A stretch of DNA of 64,000 nucleotides from contig NZ_LT670849.1 in assembly GCF_900142985.1 (NCBI RefSeq), positions 6,712,501-6,776,500 of the forward strand. Direction: 5' to 3'. This DNA comes from Bradyrhizobium erythrophlei (GTDB lineage: Bacteria > Pseudomonadota > Alphaproteobacteria > Rhizobiales > Xanthobacteraceae). Under the pieces are notes generated by a model. The model was not told where the DNA came from. It saw only the letters and a program-made list of their open reading frames with translations, and searched no databases. The translations under genes were made by a program, and so were the position numbers. Each line of letters starts with the position of its first letter. The stretch's first letter is position 1. Below, piece after piece: positions 38,547-45,926 of the stretch.

Positions 38547-39392
38547 ATGAGCCTGATCGAGCGGAAGATCGAGTCGCTACCCTTCGTCGAAGCAGAACTG
38601 AACTACCTGGCGCCGACCGACGGCAAGCCGCGTACCTATGCGTTCGATCCGCCGTCGGGGCAGCCCAGGTCAACCGCATTGGCCGAGCCGCATCAGGTGC
38701 CGATATTCGACGGCCGTGCTGTCGCCGGCAGCTTCTCGCTCGATCGCGACGGCTTTGCGCTGGTCCGCCATCCCACGGCCGTGCGGGATTTCTACAACGA
38801 GAAGGAAGTGCGCGACGTCTACTATCCGGCCGCGGAGGCGTTCCTCAGGGCGACCTTGCGCGCGGATCGCGTTTTCATTTTTGATCATACGGTGCGCAGG
38901 CGTGTCGAGGGCGCAGATGACGTCCGCGGCGCAGGTCCAAGGCAGCCTGCAACGCGGGTCCATGTCGATCAGACCGACCTGTCCGGCGCCAATCGCGTGC
39001 GCGAGCACCTGCCGGCCGAAGCCGAAGAGCTTTTGAAAGGCCGCGTCCAGGTGATCAACCTGTGGCGTCCGATCCGCGGGCCGGTTCGCGATACGCCGCT
39101 CGCGCTTTGCGACGCGGCGAGTGTTGCCGCCGGCGATCTCGTCGCTTCAGACCTGATCTATCCGAACCGAAACGGCGAAACCTATTCGGTGAAGTTCAAC
39201 CCCGGCCATCGCTGGTTCTATTTCCCGGAGATGACGCCCGATGAAGCGCTGTTGTTGAAGTGCTACGACTCGGCAACCGACGGCCGCGCGCGCTTTGCTC
39301 CGCACACCGCTTTCGTCGATCCGACCACGCCCAAGGATACGCCGCCACGCGAAAGCATCGAATTGCGAACGTTGGTGTTTCACCGGCAGTGA
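38547..39392 (+). CDS. CmcJ/NvfI-like oxygenase family protein
   Basis: 281 residues. The fold family is recognised by FNYLAP-like start (AELNYLAPTDGKPRTYAFDP), FIFDHTVRRR, the metal motif RVHVDQTDLSGANRVREHLP, VINLWRPIRGPVRDTPLALC, and the second His in RFAPHTAFVDP near the end. Members of this group (cephamycin CmcJ, fungal NvfI, gibberellin desaturase-like) are non-haem iron, 2-oxoglutarate-dependent enzymes; the HVD ... H arrangement supports that. It lies about 250 bp after the hydrolase and may share its regulation. Confidence 0.75.
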   Translation: MSLIERKIESLPFVEAELNYLAPTDGKPRTYAFDPPSGQPRSTALAEPHQVPIFDGRAVAGSFSLDRDGFALVRHPTAVRDFYNEKEVRDVYYPAAEAFLRATLRADRVFIFDHTVRRRVEGADDVRGAGPRQPATRVHVDQTDLSGANRVREHLPAEAEELLKGRVQVINLWRPIRGPVRDTPLALCDAASVAAGDLVASDLIYPNRNGETYSVKFNPGHRWFYFPEMTPDEALLLKCYDSATDGRARFAPHTAFVDPTTPKDTPPRESIELRTLVFHRQ

Positions 39393-39483
39393 GGTCACCT
39401 GACCCGCGCGATCATCTCGGTTCCATGACCGTCGCGGGTTAGTCTAGCTGTTTATATTAACCTTTGCCGAGTTGCGGCTCCCC

Positions 39484-39532
39484 GGTGGAATCACTTAGCG
39501 TTTCGCCGGGGTAGGCAAATGAGAGCACCGCG
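39484..39532 (+). promoter_or_regulatory. conserved 49-nt leader of microprotein A
   Basis: Begins GGTGGAATCACTTAGC, continues ...GGGGTAGGCAAATGAGAG, and ends at the ATG at 39533. The same sequence with scattered changes (GGTGGAATCACCTAGC ... GGGGTGGGCAATAGAGAG) precedes the homologous gene at 60349 at exactly the same 49-nt distance. Around it CCCCGG / CCGGGG can pair here. It may be a structured leader or an operator plus ribosome-binding region. Confidence 0.55.
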
Positions 39533-39628
39533 ATGGCTTCATCTGCCTTGGAAAATGCCCTTACCGCCACCTGTGTCCTAATCGCACTCGCTGTGGTCTG
39601 GTGGGGAATAAAGATCCTCGCTGCATAA
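39533..39628 (+). CDS. 31-residue membrane microprotein A
   Basis: ATG to TAA, 31 residues. N-terminal MASSALENALTATC, one hydrophobic helix (VLIALAVVWWG) and the end WGIKILAA. It is homologous to the 31-residue product at 60349 (about 17 identical positions, including SALE, TxxCV and WGxKILAA), which rules out a chance ORF. It is predicted to be a single-span membrane peptide with the N terminus outside or inside undecided. It lies between the CmcJ-like gene and tRNA-Lys, just outside the island. Confidence 0.65.
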   Translation: MASSALENALTATCVLIALAVVWWGIKILAA

Positions 39629-39864
39629 CGGAGCAAGTCGCTCCCTGGAGCGAGGAGGTCGTGAAGGGCGACGCCGGCAGAGTTCCTGACGCTCGCCGGC
39701 GTCTCCTCCACCTTCTCGCCGGTGGCGGTGCCTGCAAATGCGACTGCGATCCTCTGAAGCGCATTCCGACCGATAACGCGTCGGGTTTTGCCGGGCGATA
39801 TCAACGGCCAATCCGAGCCTGCTATTGACCCGCCCCCGGCTGCCCCCTACACAGCGCCTCGAGC

Positions 39865-39940
39865 GAGCGCGTAGCTCAGATGGTAGAGCACGTGACTTTT
39901 AATCACGGGGTCCTGGGTTCGATCCCCAGCGCGCTCACCA
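39865..39940 (+). tRNA. tRNA-Lys (anticodon UUU)
   Basis: Full cloverleaf can be read: acceptor GAGCGCG / CGCGCTC, D-arm GCTCAGATGGTAGAGC, anticodon stem-loop CGTGA CTTTTAA TCACG with anticodon TTT, T-arm CTGGG TTCGATC CCCAG, and encoded CCA. Its 3' 47 bases serve as the attachment site of the genomic island; the gene stays intact because the island restores that part. Confidence 0.97.
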
Positions 39941-39941
39941 A
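39894..39941 (+). other. attL: left 48-bp attachment repeat in tRNA-Lys
   Basis: From GACTTTTAATCACGGGG to AGCGCGCTCACCAA. It is identical over 48 bp to 55688-55735. It covers the anticodon loop, T-arm and acceptor 3' end, the classical target of tyrosine integrases. Confidence 0.93.
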
Positions 39942-39974
39942 AAACCCCTTCAAAACCAACCAGTTCCAAAATCG

Positions 39975-40026
39975 TTGTAGCCCGCAATTAGCCCAAAAAG
40001 GCCTGTGGGCTACAAGCGGGCTACAA
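39975..40026. repeat. candidate arm-type integrase sites, left end
   Basis: GGGCTACAAGCGGGCTACAA at 40007-40026 is a tandem of GGGCTACAA at 11-bp spacing. An inverted copy, TTGTAGCCCGC, is at 39975-39985. The identical 20 bp recur at 55541-55560 inside the right end. Confidence 0.7.
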
Positions 40027-40118
40027 AAGCGTTCTTGGGGCGTTTTTAGAATGTTCTTCTAGCGTGCCGAGCCCAAAGTCCCGGCCGCGCGGGACCTGCC
40101 GGTGATCTTCGCCTTCAC

Positions 40119-40382
40119 ATGGGCGTCAATCTCTGTTTCGACCCAACCGACACGGGCGTCGCCAATCTGTACCCGCTTCGGAAACCGGTTCCTCGCTTCC
40201 AGCCGGTCGATCTGTCTCCGGCCCAGCAGAACCCCGTGCTCTCTCAACTCGCCGAACATCAACAACTTCACATCAACGAATTCATTGAGGACTCAAAGGC
40301 CTCCGGCCTAATGAATCAGATCATCGAAACATTGACTATGCAAGGAGTGCGGGTCGCTCCGCCCGGAAGCTTGTCTAAGTGA
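40119..40382 (+). pseudogene. C-terminal fragment of an ABC amino-acid-type binding protein (tentative)
   Basis: The 87-codon frame ends LHINEFIEDSKASGLMNQII then ETLTMQGVRVAPPGS. This resembles the C terminus of periplasmic solute-binding proteins (pattern: LN-FVEDAKASG-V--AIE--GLRGVAVAP-GS). The N-terminal three quarters, with signal peptide, are absent. It begins about 180 bp inside attL and is probably debris left by recombination at the island end. Confidence 0.35.
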
Positions 40383-40435
40383 AGAGATGATGGGGCCCGA
40401 CTGACCGTATCGCGCCCCAAATATGTCGCCTACTG

Positions 40436-40485
40436 GGCACTTAACGGACTTGGCCGACCTCGCTGACGATGTCCGCTTCTGAGGG
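40436..40485. repeat. GCACTTAGC / ATGTCCGCT dispersed repeat, copy 2
   Basis: GGCACTTAACGGACTTGGCC then GCTGACGATGTCCGCTTCTG. Same arrangement as 5743, 49269 and 53598. It lies just upstream of the broken IS1182-like element. Confidence 0.5.
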
Positions 40486-40590
40486 TGAACCGGACCTCAT
40501 TGTCACGCGAGCCGATGTCGCCTTTTGACCCTGGCTGTGTGAAAACGCATCGCCGCTGTTATGATTCTCCAGTGATTCTTGGAGAAATCG

Positions 40591-41448
40591 ATGAGGCGCT
40601 TCGTTGAGGAGGCGGATCGTGGGCAATGGACGCTGTTGCCCGGATGCCTTGATGATTTTATTGACGAGAGCAACCCGGTTCGTGTGATCGACGTGTTTGT
40701 CGACGCGCTCGACTTGGCCGAGATGAGTTTCGAAGGGGTAGAGCCGGCAGCAACTGGTCGGCCGTCGTACCATCCCTCGGTTCTCCTGAAGCTGTACATC
40801 TACGGCTATTTGAACCGGCTGCAGTCGAGCCGGCGGCTGGAACGAGAGGCCGGCGCAATGTGGAGGTCATGTGGTTGCTGGGTCGGCTCGCGCCTGATCA
40901 CAAGACGATCGCGGACTTCCGCAAAGACAATGGTCTGGCGCTTCGCAAGGTATGTGCGCGCTTTGTCGAACTCTGCCGTGAAATGGGCCTTCTCGCGACG
41001 ACGAGCGTTGCCATTGATGGCAGCAAGTTCAAGGCCGTGAACAACCGGGACAGGAACTTCACAAAAGCGAAGGTGGAGCGGCGACGCGCTCAGCTAGAGG
41101 AGAGCGTCGCGCGCTATCTGAGCCAACTCGACACCGCCGACAGGCAGGAGCCGACTGAAGCGCTGGCCGCGAAGGTGACAAGGCTCACCGAGAAACTGAC
41201 GAAACTGAAGGAGGAAATGGGCAAGCTTGCGGTTTACGAGAAGCGGATGCTGGCTTCGCCTGACCAGCAAATCTCTCTGACCGATCCCGACAGCCGTTCG
41301 ATGGCAACGAGCGGGCGTGGGTCTGGCGTTGTCGGCTACAATGTGCAGGTCGCGGTCGATACCGATCATCACCTGATTATCGCGCACGAGGTAACGAACA
41401 CCGGCTCGGACCGGGCACAACTCGCCAACATCGCGTCTCGTGCAAAGG
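40591..41448 (+). pseudogene. IS1182-like transposase, frameshifted and 3'-truncated
   Basis: The first part (MRRFVEEADRGQWTLLPGCL ... YIYGYLNRLQSSRRLERE) is in one frame; the continuation NVEVMWLLGRLAPDHKTIAD ... VVGYNVQVAVDTDHHLIIAH is in the next. The break is near 40850, where one base is missing (GAGGCCGG where GAGTGCCGG-like is expected). The protein then stops matching at about 41448 (AQLANIASRAK), where unrelated phage-type sequence on the other strand begins. The last third is therefore missing. It cannot be active. Confidence 0.8.
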
Positions 41449-41449
41449 A

Positions 41450-41775
41450 TGGTTCAACCGTCGCCGCTGGCCTTCATCAAGACCGGCGCGCCATGTTTCG
41501 ACGGCGTCGAGGTTCTGCAAGATGAGGAAGAGCCGGTAACGCTCCTGCGCGACGATGTCGGCGAGACCGTGCTCCTGCAGCCAAGCGCCCATGGCGGCGT
41601 TGTACTTGCTGCCGACCGGCTGATTTGTTCCTGCGATCTTCAGCGCAGCGGTTCGACCCACCGGGAGCGCGCGGGCGACGGAGAGCCAGTCGTTCCAGCT
41701 TGCTCGATCATGATCTCGGAGCCGCGACCACGCTGCGACGCCGATTGCAACTGCATCGATGACCGGTTCGGTCAT
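41450..41775 (-). pseudogene. phage-type hypothetical protein, C-terminally cut
   Basis: Begins MTEPVIDAVAIGVAAWSRLR and runs to QRRRLNHP at the junction with the transposase fragment. The blocks TNQPVGSKYNAAMGAWLQEH and RYRLFLILQNLDAVETWRAG are those of a hypothetical protein that I remember from alphaproteobacterial prophages and islands. The start overlaps the stop of the upstream gene (41772) by four bases, so they were one operon. Confidence 0.55.
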
Positions 41776-42056
41776 CCGATGCCCGCCTGTAAGATCGTGG
41801 CGGTCACCTTGCCGCCCACGCTGCTCAACACGTTCATCGTCAGGCGGATCGCAGCGACCGGCGTCGAGAACGTCGCATAGGTCGCGGTCGAGGAACCGCT
41901 CATGCTGGAAAGAACTGTCGGTGCCGAAGCACCGAGCGTCGGATTCGGAGAGCTGCCGGTCGGATCATCGACGGTGTAGTCGATCTGCCATGCGCTCGTC
42001 GAATTGCCAGCGACACGACGCTGACGCCCGCGCCCTCCACCTTTTCCGCGCGCCAA
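41772..42056 (-). CDS. phage-type structural-like hypothetical protein (probably partial)
   Basis: Only a TTG start is available and the first 15 residues are basic and unlike the rest, so the N terminus is probably lost or shifted. From NSTSAWQIDYTVDDPTGSSP onwards the sequence looks like a small beta-rich protein: TFSTPVAAIRLTMNVLSSVG ... VTATILQAGIG. Such proteins occur beside phage head/tail genes. The function is unknown. Confidence 0.45.
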   Translation of the reverse strand: MARGKGGGRGRQRRVAGNSTSAWQIDYTVDDPTGSSPNPTLGASAPTVLSSMSGSSTATYATFSTPVAAIRLTMNVLSSVGGKVTATILQAGIG

Positions 42057-42311
42057 TATCGCGGTGTCAGTTACGTTGAGTTGATGTTTCCGCGCGTACG
42101 TTGCTTTTCCAAGGGGAGCCGTCCGGCCGGGTGGCTCGGCCAGCTCGGGCCGTCGTCGCGATAAATCTGATCCTAGCTCGTCTCGAACTGTCCAACTTTT
42201 TCCAATGAGGTTCCTCTTTTCCAGATGGGACCCGCAAACGGGTGGTCATTGCCCATTGGGGCGGGTACCGGCGCCGCCGTCGATGTGCTAAAAGCCTGAA
42301 CAGTTGCTGTT

Positions 42312-42575
42312 GTGCAAGGGCATCGTCCTGTGTCGCGAGTATCCGCCGACCCGGAATTGCAGCAGTTGCTTGCGCGAGCCTTTGAGCGAGCGTGGGAGCA
42401 GTATTATCTGCCTGGTCGATCCACCATCGCCCCTGACGATGCTCGACCTGCATTAGCGAAACGGCTTGTCGCACTATCGAAGGACGGGGTCCTCGATGAG
42501 GAGCGCCTTGCTGTTGGCGGCCTGATCCATCTTCGGCTGCTCGCGATCAGGGCTGAAATAGCGCGCGGCTATTGA
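42312..42575 (+). CDS. conserved hypothetical protein of rhizobia
   Basis: 87 residues from GTG 42312. Largely helical: DPELQQLLARAFERAWEQYY, then PDDARPALAKRLVALSKDGV and GGLIHLRLLAIRAEIARG. I recognise the pattern (an AWEQYY motif, then ISPDLARPALAxxLV and G(V/I)xDExRLAxxGLxHL) as a frequent short protein in Bradyrhizobium islands. No known function. Confidence 0.6.
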   Translation: MQGHRPVSRVSADPELQQLLARAFERAWEQYYLPGRSTIAPDDARPALAKRLVALSKDGVLDEERLAVGGLIHLRLLAIRAEIARGY

Positions 42576-42639
42576 CGCTGAAGGCGACAGCGTCCAACCG
42601 CCCAAGCGGAAGCATCGCCCGCGCTGCATGCAACGGGGG

Positions 42640-42735
42640 TCAAATCATTTCCGCGACGGTGGTGATGAGTTCGTAGATGATAATCGAGAGACCGCTGGTC
42701 AAAATCACGAGTTCAAATATCAATCGCGCTATCAT
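42640..42735 (-). CDS. 31-residue membrane microprotein
   Basis: ATG at 42735 with GGAGGAGAGA nine bases upstream, an excellent ribosome-binding site. The 31 residues begin MIARLIFELVILTSGLSIII and end in a hydrophobic/acidic helix (TTVAEMI). One transmembrane helix. Its sequence is not related to the pair at 39533 and 60349. The function is unknown. Confidence 0.5.
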   Translation of the reverse strand: MIARLIFELVILTSGLSIIIYELITTVAEMI

Positions 42736-43073
42736 GGCCGGTCTCTCCTCCGGTTTATGGCTCGACGGACCCCAGAAGGTTGAACCAGCTCTCAGACGCT
42801 TGTCTATGACGAAAATGCAAGTCTTATCCGCAAGCGGCGAAGGGCTAGTCCATCCGCATGCCTCTCAGGTCGCTGGCGTGGCGTGTGGTTGAGTTGCGAC
42901 GTTGTCTGCTGATCTGGACGTGGGCGAGAGTGATTGAAGGCATCATCCGGCATTTGTGGGGTTCATTAATTCAGGTTTAACAATGTCGCGTCGCGGCTGC
43001 CCGCCTACGTCCGCCCTGGGAACGAACGTGAAAAATGCCTGCTAATGCCTTCTCTAGCGAGGAGATCGAAGTG

Positions 43074-43346
43074 ATGAGGATATTCACTACGGCCGCCCTA
43101 ACGCTTGGGGCCTTGGCGCTATGTACTGCAGACCATGCCGCAAACGCTGAAGTCAGGAAAGCAACCGCTGAAGTCAGGAAAGTCTGGATCATCCGTAACC
43201 CTCGCGGATCATGCGGGCCGCCCGACTACAATATCGTTCCCCGCTATTGCTATGACCCTAGGGATGACCGGGTGGATACTAGTCCGTATGCCAAGCCGGT
43301 AGCGCCCGTACACGGACTAGAGTACGGCGGACCTAGTGGCTGGTGA
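43074..43346 (+). CDS. small secreted hypothetical protein
   Basis: 90 residues from ATG 43074 (GAGGAG upstream), with signal peptide MRIFTTAALTLGALALCTAD (cleavage after ANA). A nine-residue unit (AEVRKATAEVRKV) is duplicated just after the cleavage site. The mature part has Cys residues in GSCGPPDYNIVPRYCYDP. No known domain. Confidence 0.6.
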   Translation: MRIFTTAALTLGALALCTADHAANAEVRKATAEVRKVWIIRNPRGSCGPPDYNIVPRYCYDPRDDRVDTSPYAKPVAPVHGLEYGGPSGW

Positions 43347-43622
43347 TCACACGAGTAGAGGACATGTCCGGCCGCCCTCACGATCTTGAAAAGGGGTCCG
43401 GGGGTAAACCCCCTCGGGCCTTGGGCACGATCAACGTCCGTTTATTTTAATCCCCCTTCGTCACAACGCGCGCTGCTTTCTGGAGGGACCCACTTCTGCG
43501 CCGCTGTTCTCGTGGCTCAACTGTCCCGAGGTGACGCCGATATTTTTTCAGAAAAATTCTGGAATGCCAGTAGGCGACGATCAATCGGTTCGCGCGGGAT
43601 TGTCGCCGCTGTCGTCGAGAAC

Positions 43623-43829
43623 TTAGATGTCCCAGTTGTTCATCCACAACATCATGAATCCAGCAACAAGGCCCACAGTTAAAACAAGGGCCAAAAGGAT
43701 CAAACCGATTTTCCAGTATTTTCCGAAGGCCACAAAAAAGCAAAACAATCCAAACGGATCGCTGGCGGAAATCGCCGCCGCCATGGCGACGTCGGCCGAA
43801 GACCTTTTTCTTTTGCGAGGTTCTGTCAT
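43623..43829 (-). CDS. small membrane protein, paralogue 2
   Basis: 68 residues: MTEPRKRKRSSADVAMAAAI, then two hydrophobic helices (PFGLFCFFVAFGKYWKIG and LILLALVLTVGLVAGFMMLW). It is clearly related to the 72-residue product at 43910 (MTE start, basic stretch, DP-L-x-F / GxLxxFxKxWKxGLIxLALVL). Probably a third gene of the same operon; 80 bp separate the two. Function unknown. Confidence 0.6.
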   Translation of the reverse strand: MTEPRKRKRSSADVAMAAAISASDPFGLFCFFVAFGKYWKIGLILLALVLTVGLVAGFMMLWMNNWDI

Positions 43830-43909
43830 TTCCGCTTGCGCTTTCGCTTGCTGTCGCTGACCGGCCGACGTGTCACGCGCTCTGGCGGTCTTCGCGCGGG
43901 ATTATCGTC

Positions 43910-44128
43910 TTAGTCGTCGGGCACTTGGACGTTCCGGTTTCTTTGCCACAGCGTGGATGTCGCAAATGCCACCGCGCCCAAGACGAGGGCCAAAACGATC
44001 AGACCGCCCTTCCACGATTTTGCGAATACCGCCAAAACGCCAAACCACATGAGGGGATCAAGGGCGTATGGCGCGACCTCCTTGGCGGCGTCGGCCAAAG
44101 GCCTTTTCGTTTCGCGGCCCTCCGTCAT
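43910..44128 (-). CDS. small membrane protein, paralogue 1
   Basis: 72 residues: MTEGRETKRPLADAAKEVAP, then DPLMWFGVLAVFAKSWKGGL and IVLALVLGAVAFATSTLW. Two transmembrane helices. The start overlaps the upstream stop (44125) by four bases, a sign of translational coupling. It is a tandem relative of 43623. Confidence 0.6.
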   Translation of the reverse strand: MTEGRETKRPLADAAKEVAPYALDPLMWFGVLAVFAKSWKGGLIVLALVLGAVAFATSTLWQRNRNVQVPDD

Positions 44129-44505
44129 TTCCGCTCGCGCTTGCGGTCGTCGTGCTCTTTCTTCAGTTTCGTCATCTTCCCAAAGAACCAGTGAAGCGCG
44201 GCCTCGATGGGAATCCAGATCAACAAAGCCTCGGCGGCAAGCGAGATGTGCTGATGCATTGCGCGCAGGTCCTCCTCAATCATGAGTCGGAATGCGCTTA
44301 CGGGGGTTCGCCGGTTCAGCGCGTTTCCCACACGGGCTTGATCTGTGAATGCCATTTTGCCGGGCCAGCCGTCGCCGATGAATGCGATGGCGTCATCGGC
44401 CGGTGTCAGAGAGCCCGTCACCGCGCGATGTTCGACCAGCGCCACGATGCCGCGCCAAGCCCGGCGGAGGTGGTCTGGATTCGTTCGCCGGTCGAGCCGC
44501 TTCAA
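44125..44505 (-). CDS. hypothetical protein, first gene of a three-gene small-membrane-protein unit
   Basis: 126 residues if the TTG at 44505 is used; no ribosome-binding site is visible, and the start may have been lost toward the IS110 side. Blocks: LRRAWRGIVALVEHRAVTGS, DDAIAFIGDGWPGKMAFTDQ, and a C-terminal amphipathic/hydrophobic helix (LLIWIPIEAALHWFFGKM) followed by a very basic tail. It is translationally coupled to the next gene. Function unknown. Confidence 0.5.
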   Translation of the reverse strand: MKRLDRRTNPDHLRRAWRGIVALVEHRAVTGSLTPADDAIAFIGDGWPGKMAFTDQARVGNALNRRTPVSAFRLMIEEDLRAMHQHISLAAEALLIWIPIEAALHWFFGKMTKLKKEHDDRKRERK

Positions 44506-44584
44506 TGACCGGCCGACAGGGTCGCGCGCATGAGCAGGCTTCCTGCGGGGGTCGACTTTACAAATTTGTTATCGCAGCGTTAGC

Positions 44585-44782
44585 GCGAGAACATGTGTCT
44601 GCTGTTGGGGGGCGAAGCAGACATGACGACGCCGGGCTGTGACTTCTGGTAATGGCCCCCAAGATGGGGTTATCGGCCGGCCCAGCTTGTGGATAGCTGA
44701 AGATTTTGGGTGCTGCGCTTCAGGCTGATGGTGAAACGAGGTCCGTGGTAACGGCCTCAAGCATCAGAAGGAGAAGCGCAGC
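44585..44782 (+). ncRNA. candidate IS110 bridge RNA region (left non-coding end)
   Basis: About 200 nt of non-coding DNA directly before the IS110 transposase, the position where IS110-group elements encode their bridge RNA. Hairpins can be read: TGTCTGCT (44596-44603) with AGCAGACA (44616-44623), and GGTAATGGCCCCC with GGGGTTATC. Loops could serve for donor and target pairing. The presence of RNA is inferred from family knowledge; exact ends are not determined. Confidence 0.45.
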
Positions 44783-45814
44783 ATGGACCATTTTGCTGGA
44801 TTGGACGTATCGGTCAAGGAGACAAGTGTCTGCATTGTGGATGACACGGGCAGGATCGCGAAGGAATTAAGGGTAGCAAGCGAGCCAGACGCTCTGCTGC
44901 GGGTTCTGGGGAACCCGGCCTACCGTTTCAAGCGGATCGGATTGGAGGCTGGGCCGCTGTCGCAATGGCTTTTCGGTGCGCTTGCCGAAGCAGGCTTGCC
45001 TGTCATCTGTGTCGAGACGCGGCACATGCGGGCGGTTCTGAAGGCGCAGATCAACAAGACGGATCGCAACGATGCGCGCGGTATGGCCCAGATGATGCGG
45101 GCGGGGCTTTATCGCCCGGTGCATGTGAAGACGCTACGCAGTCAGAAACTGCGAGTGCTGCTGACCCATCGCAAACTGCTGCAGTCCAAGGCCATCGCCG
45201 TCGATAACGACCTGCGAGGGACTTTGCGCAACTTCGGCCTCAAGGTGGGCGTGGTAGGAACGGTGAAGTTCGAGGCGCGCATCAAGGAGCTTGTCGAAAG
45301 CTTCCCGGATCTTGCTGAGTTAGTCGAACCGCTGCTGATTGTCCGGCGGACGCTTCGTGAGCAGATCGGCATTCTTCATCGTCGCTTGCTGGCTATCGTT
45401 CGGAATGATGATGTGTGCCGGCGCCTGATGACCATCCCGGGTGTTGGTCCCGTTGTGGCGCTGACCTATCGCGCGACTGTCGACGTGCCCGCCCGCTTCC
45501 GAAACTCCAAGGCGGTGGGGGCGGTGTTTGGGCTCACGCCTTCCAGGTATCAATCAGGCGAGATTGACCGACCCGGCGCCATATCAAGGTGCGGCGACGA
45601 GATGATGCGGGCAATGCTCTACGAAGCGGCTCATATCATGCTGGTGCGTTTGGCGAAGTGGTCCTGGCTCAAGGCCTGGGCCATGAAGATCGCCAGGCAC
45701 CGCGGGATGAAGAAGGCGATCGTGGCGCTGGCGCGCCGGTTGGCGGTGATCATGCACCGCATCTGGGTTGACGGTACCGAGTTCCGATGGAGCCGGGAAG
45801 TTACAGCGGCGTGA
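44783..45814 (+). CDS. IS110 family transposase
   Basis: 343 residues, intact. N-terminal RuvC-like DEDD domain: FAGLDVSVKETSVCIVDDTG with the first Asp, GLEAGPLSQWLFGALAE with the Glu, and KTDRNDARGMAQMMR with the last two Asp. The C-terminal Transposase_20 domain has TIPGVGPVVALTYRA and GLTPSRYQSGEIDRPGAISR CGD-type block, which contains the catalytic Ser region. AGAAGGAGAAG precedes the ATG. A non-coding 5' end of about 200 nt is typical of the group. Confidence 0.93.
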   Translation: MDHFAGLDVSVKETSVCIVDDTGRIAKELRVASEPDALLRVLGNPAYRFKRIGLEAGPLSQWLFGALAEAGLPVICVETRHMRAVLKAQINKTDRNDARGMAQMMRAGLYRPVHVKTLRSQKLRVLLTHRKLLQSKAIAVDNDLRGTLRNFGLKVGVVGTVKFEARIKELVESFPDLAELVEPLLIVRRTLREQIGILHRRLLAIVRNDDVCRRLMTIPGVGPVVALTYRATVDVPARFRNSKAVGAVFGLTPSRYQSGEIDRPGAISRCGDEMMRAMLYEAAHIMLVRLAKWSWLKAWAMKIARHRGMKKAIVALARRLAVIMHRIWVDGTEFRWSREVTAA

Positions 45815-45926
45815 GGACTAGCAGGATTAAACGCGATAGGAGGACACTCGAGTTCCACCGAGCGGTGGAATGATGTCCCTCACGGGACGATGGATGAGGT
45901 GAGTTCGTGTGTCCGCTTGGACCGGC

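Noticed and set aside
39400..39439. Hairpin ACCCGCG ... CGCGGGT after the CmcJ-like gene as a terminator
   Set aside because: The loop is over 20 nt and there is no T-tract, so the call is too weak.
44125..44505. Complete toxin-antitoxin or abortive-infection system in the small membrane-protein unit
   Set aside because: No toxin fold, nuclease motif or known defence domain is visible; only membrane topology and coupling can be supported.
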